NCBI RefSeq assembly: GCF_011386835.1
Contig: NC_088795.1
Location: 103,042,434-103,106,433 of the forward strand
Direction of reading: 5' to 3'
Length of the DNA: 64,000 nt
Origin: Chrysemys picta bellii
Lineage: Eukaryota; Chordata; Testudines; Emydidae
This document shows, one piece after another, positions 57,128 to 64,000 of the stretch; position 1 is the stretch's first letter, and each line of letters begins with the position of its first letter. Below the pieces are notes generated by a model, which had not been told where the DNA came from, did not search any database, and worked only from the letters and a program-made list of their open reading frames with translations. The position numbers were made by a program, and so were the translations under genes.

Positions 57128-57654
57128 ACAATAGTGAGTTGAAATAGGCTGATTGTGTCCCTAGTTGTTAGACTGGAGAAAAAACAATTAGGCTGAGAGA
57201 ATGTTTGTTTTGATAATGGAATCCACCCAAGATGTATTTGTGTTAAACATTTCACTGCTGAACCTAATATTTTTTAGCATAATGTTTCATTAAGTGCCCT
57301 CCTGTCTGTGATGAGAAGAGGAGGAACATATGGTAGTTTGAGTTCTGCCCTCTCAAGTTCTCCAATAAAAATGTGGCACATATGCAGTCATGGCATCAAC
57401 TGTGGAAAAAATGCACCAGTGACAGGAAAGTTCAGAAACCACCTAGATGAGCAGTGATACATATTATCTCATCAAGTCCTTTTTACATAAACTAGTCCAC
57501 ACTTTGACATTATAAAGGGGAAAAAAAGAACTAGAAATATTGAAGTAACATGCTTCAACATCAATGGAACAAAAGCAACCAAAATAATTACTTGGTAAAG
57601 ATTATGTTAAACTCCTTTCAGCTTAACCACTTTTCCCCCACACAATCTCCTGAA
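57128..57654. other. Unassigned DNA
   Basis: No recognised coding or repeat sequence. If 57116-57127 is a primer-binding site, this should be retroelement leader, but no gag-like frame is visible. Confidence 0.35.
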
Positions 57655-58194
57655 TTCTGCACTGGTTAGGCCTCAACTGGAGTATTATGTCCAGTTCTGG
57701 GTACCACATTTCAAAAAAGATGTGGAGAAATTGGAGAGGGTCCAGAGAAGAGCAACAAGAATGATTAAAGGTCTAGAGAACATGACCTATGAAGGAAGGC
57801 TGAACGAATTGGGTCTGTTTAGTTTGGAAAAGGGAAGGCAGAGGGGACATGATACCAGTTTTCAGGTATCTAAAAGGGTGTCATAAGGAGGAGGGAGAAA
57901 ACTTGTTCACCTTAGCCTCTAAGGATAGAACAAGAAGCAATGGGCTTAAACTGCAGCAAGGGAAGTTTAGGTTGGACATTAGGAAAAAGTCCCTAACTGT
58001 CAGGGTGGTTAAACACTGGAATAAATTGCCTAGGGAGGTTGTGGAATCTCCATCTCTGGAGATATTTAAGAGTAGGTTAGATAAATGTCTATCAGGGATG
58101 GTCTAGACAGTATTTGGTCCTGCCATGAGGGCAGGGGACTGGACTCGATGACCTCTCAAGGTCCCTTCCAGCCCTAGAATCTATGAATCTATGA
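57655..58194 (+). mobile_element. CR1 LINE 3' end, sense
   Basis: The copy begins in the RT thumb ([38 protein letters not shown]). After a frameshift near 57845 it carries an intact last segment (57849-58106): [55 protein letters not shown], ending CLSGMV and stop. The 3' end GACTCGATGACCTCTCAAGG is followed by AATCTATGAATCTATGA, a tail variant differing from the ATTCTATG tail of the copies at 31.2 and 36.5 kb. It is strongly 5'-truncated. Confidence 0.93.
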
Positions 58195-58889
58195 AAAACA
58201 AATAATTTTACTTTTAAATTACAATTAATGATTGAGTCTTTTCCGTGAACTGCGAGCTGGGGCTAAGAATGCTTTGTTTGCAGTGCTCTTCAGTCACTTG
58301 TCACAGTGGAGGACATTTTTTTTTCATTGGAGTGCATAGTGTAGTTTTCCTGAAGTTCATATTTATGTTGTTTGTTAAATTTGACAGCTATTTGGGAGTA
58401 ATTACATGAATTATGGCAATAAATGTTTCTAGCTGGTTGACAAAGTCATTAGATGGTTAAATTAGTCATCATTCTAAGAGTTTTTAGCAATCTTTTCTTT
58501 GATTTTAAATCGTTGTACCTCCCATTTGAATTACAATTTTGAACCCTCCCCAACTAGCTCCCCCCACCACAAAAAAAATATATTGGCCTGTAAGGTCAAA
58601 AATCGAATTCACACCTGTTATGAATTAAAGTGTCTTAAGATTTGGAATTCTCCCAAGCATCTATTATAAGTCTTACTGTCTGCATATAGCAAAAACGTGC
58701 AATCACAGATATGGGTGGATGAAAAATAGCATGATTTTGACATTTAGAGATGGTTTATGAACATAAACAATACATTAGACCACAATCTGCACAGTAACAC
58801 AGGCTAAGTCAAATAGAGACTTTTAGCATACCCATATGCATTTGTGATATCTGCATTTGGTTAGCAAAACTGTATGTATTTTACATACA
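58195..58889. other. Unassigned AT-rich DNA
   Basis: Nothing recognised. Confidence 0.45.
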
Positions 58890-59090
58890 GACAGTTGAAA
58901 AAAAATTGAAATTTTTTGATGAAATTTCCTTTTTGATAATATGCAAGTTTTCACAAGAATTTATCTAAACCTCAAATATTTCAACAAAAATAGAACCAGA
59001 AAAATCACATACAAATTTACAAAATAAAACACTTTGAAGTAAAACAAAAAAAAATGAAGGTTCATTTTTGACCTGCTCTAGTTGGGTACC
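58890..59090. repeat. AT-rich dispersed repeat, copy C
   Basis: The sequence is built from ATTGAAATTTTTTGATGAAA, AAAACACTTTGAAGTAAAAC and ends TTTTTGACCTGCTCTAG, resembling the GACCAGCTCT ending at 1.8 kb and the TAGAGCTGAGC opening at 47.76 kb. Noncoding, class unknown. Confidence 0.4.
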
Positions 59091-59209
59091 TTCCCAATAT
59101 CCTTTATCGGTAACATTACATAAGGTGTGCCATTTATCCCTAAATTATTTCTCAAGCTTGTCATTACCTGCAGCAAATCTCCTTTAGAAGATAACAGCAA
59201 AGGTATGTT

Positions 59210-59700
59210 TTCAAGAGTTCAGGAAGGTGTTCTGTGATTGGAGGGAAGCCCAGGGATGTTTGTGTGAGAAGCTGACAAATGGATGGGTAAGACTGCCATC
59301 ACTGATGGAGTGATGTAAATGTTGAAGAGGGACAATGAAGAAAGAGAGAAGGGTGGATAATAAGGCAGGAACAGAGAAATACTGAGCTTTCATGGCAGTA
59401 AAAAAAAGAAGCCTGATTTTATGTAGATGAGGTGGAATCTGTTGGAAGGACTGAAATAGGGAGGTGATACAACCAAAACAACAGGCATCAAAGGCTAACT
59501 TGGTGGTATCATGTTGTATGGACTGAATACGAGTGTGTCAGGGAATACAGGGAGGAGGAAGTTACAGTAGTCAAGAGAGGAGATACTGAGGGCCTGGATC
59601 AGAGCTTTTGCTATAGATATAGACAGACAGAAAAGGATGGATCTTAGAGATGTTAAAGAGGAAGAAGTGGCAGGATATGGCAGCTTTCAAATACATGTCA
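59210..59700 (-). pseudogene. L2-clade LINE relic, antisense
   Basis: The minus strand from about 59686 reads CHFFLFNISKIHPFLSVYI, then (after a frameshift) ALSISSLDYCNFLLPVFPDT, matching the L2 RT order FHLRNIAKIRPFLS...LVHAFVTSRLDYCNSL. The part below 59530 is compositionally similar but not clearly coding. Inactive. Confidence 0.55.
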
Positions 59701-60469
59701 TTAATTTATTTGGTAATTTAGCACAGCTTTAATTATATCTTTTGAACAAACTCTCTTTGTCTTTCTTACTCTTTTCAGCCAAAACAAGGTTTTATTTTTA
59801 TTTTTTAACTTCTACATTAGAATCAGGCATTCATTTCTTGATCCATCCTGACTGTGGCAAATACAACAAAAAGCTCACTTTTCATTCATTTTTGGGATGG
59901 ATGGGGTTGGGTGTGCGTGAGTGTTTGTGTGTGTGAGAGAGAAATACAAGGTGCATAACTGTCTTTTTTATCTAGATGGTCCATTTCAAGACTACAGTGG
60001 CACAGGCTGACATTTAGTACAGCATCCATTGACATTCTTTAATAGCATTGTGTTTTATGGTGGAAGTGAAAAGAATTTTCTGATTCTTTGCATGTCCCCT
60101 TTTCCCCGCCTTCCATAAGTATGTGCAATTGCCAAAAAAGCTGAGAATGCAGAGACAGAACATGTTAGAACCCCAATGGAATTTCCATGTAGAACATGCT
60201 TAGACTGTTCTGTATTGCATCCTCTTTCCTAATGCTATGGAATCATCTGGTTCTCCCATACAATTACTGACGAACCTGATTCTTTGTTGCAAAATAGAAG
60301 CCACGCCTTATTCTCATATTATTTTTTGTCAGTATAACAAGGGGAATTTTTTCTTGTGTCCACAAATGTGTGAGCTAGTTGGTAATCCCTGGTTATACAT
60401 AAGGGATGGTTTGCATGTTAGAACTGGTCAGAAGATTTCATCAGAATGATTTTTTTCTGACAGAAATGC
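59701..60469. other. Unassigned DNA
   Basis: No gene. A GT-rich patch near 59910-59935 is a short microsatellite. Confidence 0.4.
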
Positions 60470-61115
60470 AGCTTCTGCAAATATACATTTTTCATGTGAA
60501 AATGTTGATTTTGCTGGCAAGGGTAATGGATTTCTCCATTGGGAATCAGTTCAACCAATATCAGAATATCTCAATCTGTTGAGCTGACCCAAAACATTGC
60601 ATTTCAAATCTGTTCAACATCATTTCCCTATCAACACATTGCCTTATGGGAATTGTAGTTTTCACCATGGTTCTCTTTAATGAATCAGTCTGATTGGAGG
60701 AATATGTATCCTATAATGCAAAACAGATTTGTATCTGACCAATCTGTGTGGTGCATTATGGGAGACTCATGGCAGTGTTCATCATAGGAGATGTAGTTTG
60801 GCCAGGGAGCTTGACCCATAGGAGAAAACATGGGACATCAGACTCAAATTTCCACTCTCCTGAAGCACTGTGCCTCTATGGGAAAATGCAGTATATATAT
60901 ATTGAACTGACTCTAAATGAACCATTTTGGGTCATTTCAACAAATAGAAAAAGATTTATTTCAAAATATAGAAATGCTTCATTTCAGTTGAAAATTTGGA
61001 ATGTCCATTCCAGGAATAATTTCTCAACTACAACTTTCCATCCCAATTTGTGATAAGAAACAAATGTTAAAATGTCAGGATTTCCTAAGGGATGGAACTT
61101 TGAAATGTTGTTCAG
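60470..61115. repeat. AT-rich repeat, copy D, with ZNF143/THAP11-like words
   Basis: It resembles copies A-C in its GAAAATGTTGATTTTGC, TTTCATTTCAGTTGAAAATTT words. At 60641-60659 the minus strand reads ACTACAATTCCCATAAGGC, close to the ACTACANNTCCCANNNTGC site recognised by ZNF143/THAP11. A weaker site lies at 60781-60797 (minus ACTACATCTCCTATGAT), and a CTCCCATAATGC part at 60753-60764. The 101-codon plus frame 60748-61053 is unrecognised. Confidence 0.4.
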
Positions 61116-61515
61116 GTCTATTTAAAATATTGTTTAATGGTGAATAATGTGCAGAGAGTTCCTCCTCACTATGGATTAATTAATTATGGGGAATTTTTGT
61201 GAAGGGGGAAGATAAGAATATGCATATTCAAAATATCCTGGGTTGGATCCTCAACTCACTTCAACCTTTAGAGTATGTAAAAGGCTTAGAGCAACATAAA
61301 TGTCACTAAAAGCTGCCAGGGGAGGATTCTGTGGAAGATAGCTGTAAATCTGCCCTCCAAGTCCTGGCATTAATGTGTCTGGGGAGGGGGAGGAAAGGGT
61401 TGGTGGGGAGAATAGGCATATAAAGAATGAGAGACTGTAGCATACAACACTGTAGAGACTCCTAGCGGCATTCTGAACTATAGAGCAGCATTGGGCAACC
61501 TTTTGGAGCTTGTAA
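61116..61515. other. Unassigned DNA
   Basis: Nothing recognised apart from a G-rich patch near 61380-61410. Confidence 0.4.
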
Positions 61516-61700
61516 TAACAAAAGGCTTGTCTACACGGCCTCCCAGTTTAGACTATGGGGGTGTAAACTGAAATGCAGAGTAGCATGCTGTGCTTTAACA
61601 GCTCATGCTCCCAGTGCCAACACATGGCAAACAGGTACCTCGTAGCATCTACACAAAGCAGTTACATGCCCTTTGGCAGGACCTAGTGTCCTGAAACAGA
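61516..61700. mobile_element. Possible Harbinger-type MITE fragment
   Basis: The word AAAGGCTTGTCTACACGGCC (61521-61540) resembles the GGCCTGGTCTACACTATG terminus of the Myb/SANT element near 38.76 kb, and GCATCTACACAAAGCAGTTA (61648-61667) may be its other side. Weak evidence; no coding sequence. Confidence 0.35.
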
Positions 61701-63279
61701 CAGGCAGGATAGTCTGGAGTAGCTCTCCTCTCCTGCTCTGAGCTGTGCTTCTTAGAAAGACAGCACAGAATTTCTCCCCTAAAGTCTAAAAATAACATTT
61801 TTCTTTCCTTTATTATATACAGGCCATTTTTTTTTACACTGTACCCGCCTGTATATAGAATTGAAGTTATTTTCAGTTTAAACCTCAGAAGCTATAACAA
61901 GGACAATGTGGCTTTAAAAAAATCTTATCACTCTAGCACAAACATTAATTATATTATTCTAGCTTTTGGCAATTTTACACCTGCTCTTCATTAAGTGCCA
62001 GCAAAATATTGCAAACTCAGTTGTACCTCAGAAACAGAAAAAAATCTTTTTCATCTATATTTAGACCTCTCAAAAAGAGCATCAATTTAAATTGTCTCAT
62101 AACTAGGAGTTTTTTGTCATTATTAACTATTTTCAGATTGACTTATTAAATCCTAATGGATCATTATTTGATTGTATCCCACATTTTAATACTGGATGTG
62201 AGCAATGTCATCAATAATAATTAGTCTAAGAATAATTAACAGTTCAATTATACAATATTTATGCAGGGTATCTACTTTGACAAAATGGTTGCATTTAATA
62301 TAGTGTTTTGAAGGCTAATTTGAAAACAGTGTGGTATCATTATGACATAATTAAGTCTGAGAAAAAGAATTGAAAACCACAAAGGAAAGCTTTTGTGTCA
62401 TATAAGTGATAGAACTAAGATAGAAAAGAACAAACTCTCCCAGAACATATTGCTTTTCAGCTCCATAAACTTCATTTCTGTCACAATGCTTTCAACTTGC
62501 AATCTTCGGTCTTGAAAGTGTTTCCAATATCTGCTCAGCCTAACTTAGTAAAAGCTACCTAAATACTTTAAAAAATGACAAGCCTTCAAAAAATGAAGCT
62601 TCATAACTGCAGAACACCAAACAGTTTTATTATGCAGACTGTTTTTTTTATTCTTTCAGCTAGACAAGATTATCATTTAAGAAAGACAAACTCTGTTCTG
62701 TCCTAAATTTTCAGTTTAAGGCCTGAACAGATCTGTAGCTTATCTAATTTTATTTGAAAACAAGAAATGCATTTCCAGCTCATCTATCTGACTATGTAAA
62801 ACCATTTATAGAAGAGAGGATACATGTATGAGCTTTTAAAATGATCTCTTGTAACTCTTTAGTCTCCAATAGCAAATCTTTCCATAGCAATATGTAATAA
62901 ATCAATACTACTATATAGTTTCAGCACTGGTTTTCTATATTTATATACAAAAATATATTTTTTTTAAAGTTTGATCCTTAACTGGTGTAAATTGGTGTAA
63001 CAATGACTTTGATGGAGCTATGATGATTTACAACCATTGCCAGTTTTGCCCAATGAATTGTAGGTCTTGCGCAAAGCACCAAATTGACAGATGTCAAGTC
63101 TAAGATTCTTTACACACTTACAACTTAGGTAGGGTAGAGGCAGTGCAAGTGCAAGATGACTGTTGGTACCTTGACAGTGTCCTTGTTCCTTACCCAGAGA
63201 CACCACCTCTGAAAATGTCAGGGTCAGTCTCTGTTTAATAGGATTGCTCAGATTATTTGTGTCTGGTTTTAAAACTGGT
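61701..63279. other. Unassigned AT-rich DNA
   Basis: At 62971-63040 AACTGGTGTAAATTGGTGTA and ATGACTTTGATGGAGCTATG belong to the same loose repeat text as 45.7 and 56.2 kb. No gene; the minus frame 63018-63359 is unrecognised. Confidence 0.4.
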
Positions 63280-63960
63280 AATCTCTCATTAAAAAAACTT
63301 CTACTGTTACTGAGGATTGGAAAGATAGCAAATGATGCATCCATATTTAAATAAAACAAGGTTCTAGGTTCTAGCTAACTGTTAGAATACATAAGGAATA
63401 GAACGGAGAATAATACTGAAAGCACAATGTCTTTATATAACTCAATGGTGTGGCCTCACCTGGGATAGTGTGTGCAGTATTGGTCACCAAAAGGATATTC
63501 CAGAACTGGATGGGGTTCTGAGAAGAATTTGAGAATAATCCAAAAAGTGAAAAAATCTTCATAGGAAAAGAGTTTGAACAGATTGGGATTGTGTACCTTA
63601 GAAATAAAACAAATAAGAGAGGACATGATAAAAATATATAAAATAATGAATGGTATAGAGAAAGTGGATCAGGTACTTCTGATCTCCTTGTCCATAACAA
63701 AAGAGCAAGGGGACATTCAAGAAAATTAAAAGATAAGAAGTTCAAAACTGATAAAAGGAAATATTTTTACACAATATATAGTTCATCTGTGGAACTCATT
63801 ACCACAGGAAGTTGTTGAGGCAAAGAGTCTAACCAATTTCAAAAAGGGATTGGATATTTATGTTTATCAAGAGTATCAAGAATTCTCACAAATGACAATA
63901 AAATGGTGGAAGGGGTATTATTCATTGGGTTTCAGGGTTTAAGCTAATTTCAATTTTTTA
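63280..63960 (+). pseudogene. CR1-clade LINE, fragmented, older subfamily
   Basis: A first piece (63285-63350) encodes VTEDWKIANDASIF-like text, matching the NDWKIANVTPIFKKG motif of the copy at 10.0 kb. A second piece (63380-63900) encodes the thumb and C-terminus in broken frames: MVWPHLG-like text, then RGHDKNI.KIMNGIEKVDQV, FFTQYIVHLWNSLPQEVVEA and SLTNFKKGLDI. The catalytic middle is deleted. The ending near the window edge was not resolved. Confidence 0.65.
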
Positions 63961-64000
63961 GATATCAAATGGGGGGCTATGATAGGGTGTGCACCCCACA

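Noticed and set aside
1..64000. A host protein-coding gene
   Set aside because: Every frame with recognisable protein motifs belongs to a transposable element; short exons of an unknown gene cannot be excluded by eye.

Overview
This window looks like intergenic or intronic DNA from a sauropsid vertebrate, most probably a turtle, with a crocodilian second. The grounds are AT-rich DNA with no cellular gene, many CR1-clade LINEs ending in the ATTCTATGATTCTATGA octamer tail, older L2 and MIR debris, and many hAT-type DNA transposons. Birds have far fewer DNA transposons and mammals lack CR1 of this type. I found no host exon, tRNA, rRNA or CRISPR array. Nearly every long open frame is transposon coding sequence or a chance frame in a low-complexity or GC-rich repeat.

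Layout. 0-9 kb: mostly unclassified DNA with an old composite repeat (2.3-3.4 kb), a GC-rich hAT-type MITE with a perfect 8-bp target duplication (5221-5633), MIR debris and tRNA-like SINE modules. 9.4-15.9 kb: a GC-rich hAT-like fragment, a decayed CR1 reverse transcriptase lacking its catalytic FADD box, an inverted pair of tRNA-like modules, a nonautonomous DNA transposon and an L2 relic. 20.6-25.1 kb: a three-element nest, in which an old full-length hAT carries a 220-bp MITE and a 1.63-kb palindromic second hAT; all three insertions can be bounded by 8-bp duplications. 28.3-31.2 kb: a long, nearly intact CR1 ORF2 (endonuclease plus reverse transcriptase). 35.05-36.6 kb: a MITE split by a young CR1, giving a continuous 464-codon chimeric frame. 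37.0-38.8 kb: a Myb/SANT-encoding DNA transposon relic with a second coding remnant pointing toward it. 38.95-40.06 kb: a CR1 tail split by a solo LTR. 43.4-46.8 kb: weak L1-like remnants. 48.7-58.2 kb: antisense CR1 copies with hAT insertions, two LTR-like 3' ends of one family, and a sense CR1 tail. 59-64 kb: L2-like, AT-rich and CR1 debris.

The elements do not work together as a pathway. What they give is relative dating: several can be ordered because one interrupts another. The most notable structures are the 20.6-25.1 kb nest, the palindromic hAT inside it, the MITE-CR1 chimeric frame, and the Myb/SANT element. Family assignments rest on protein motifs, termini and target duplications read by eye; no database search was run.
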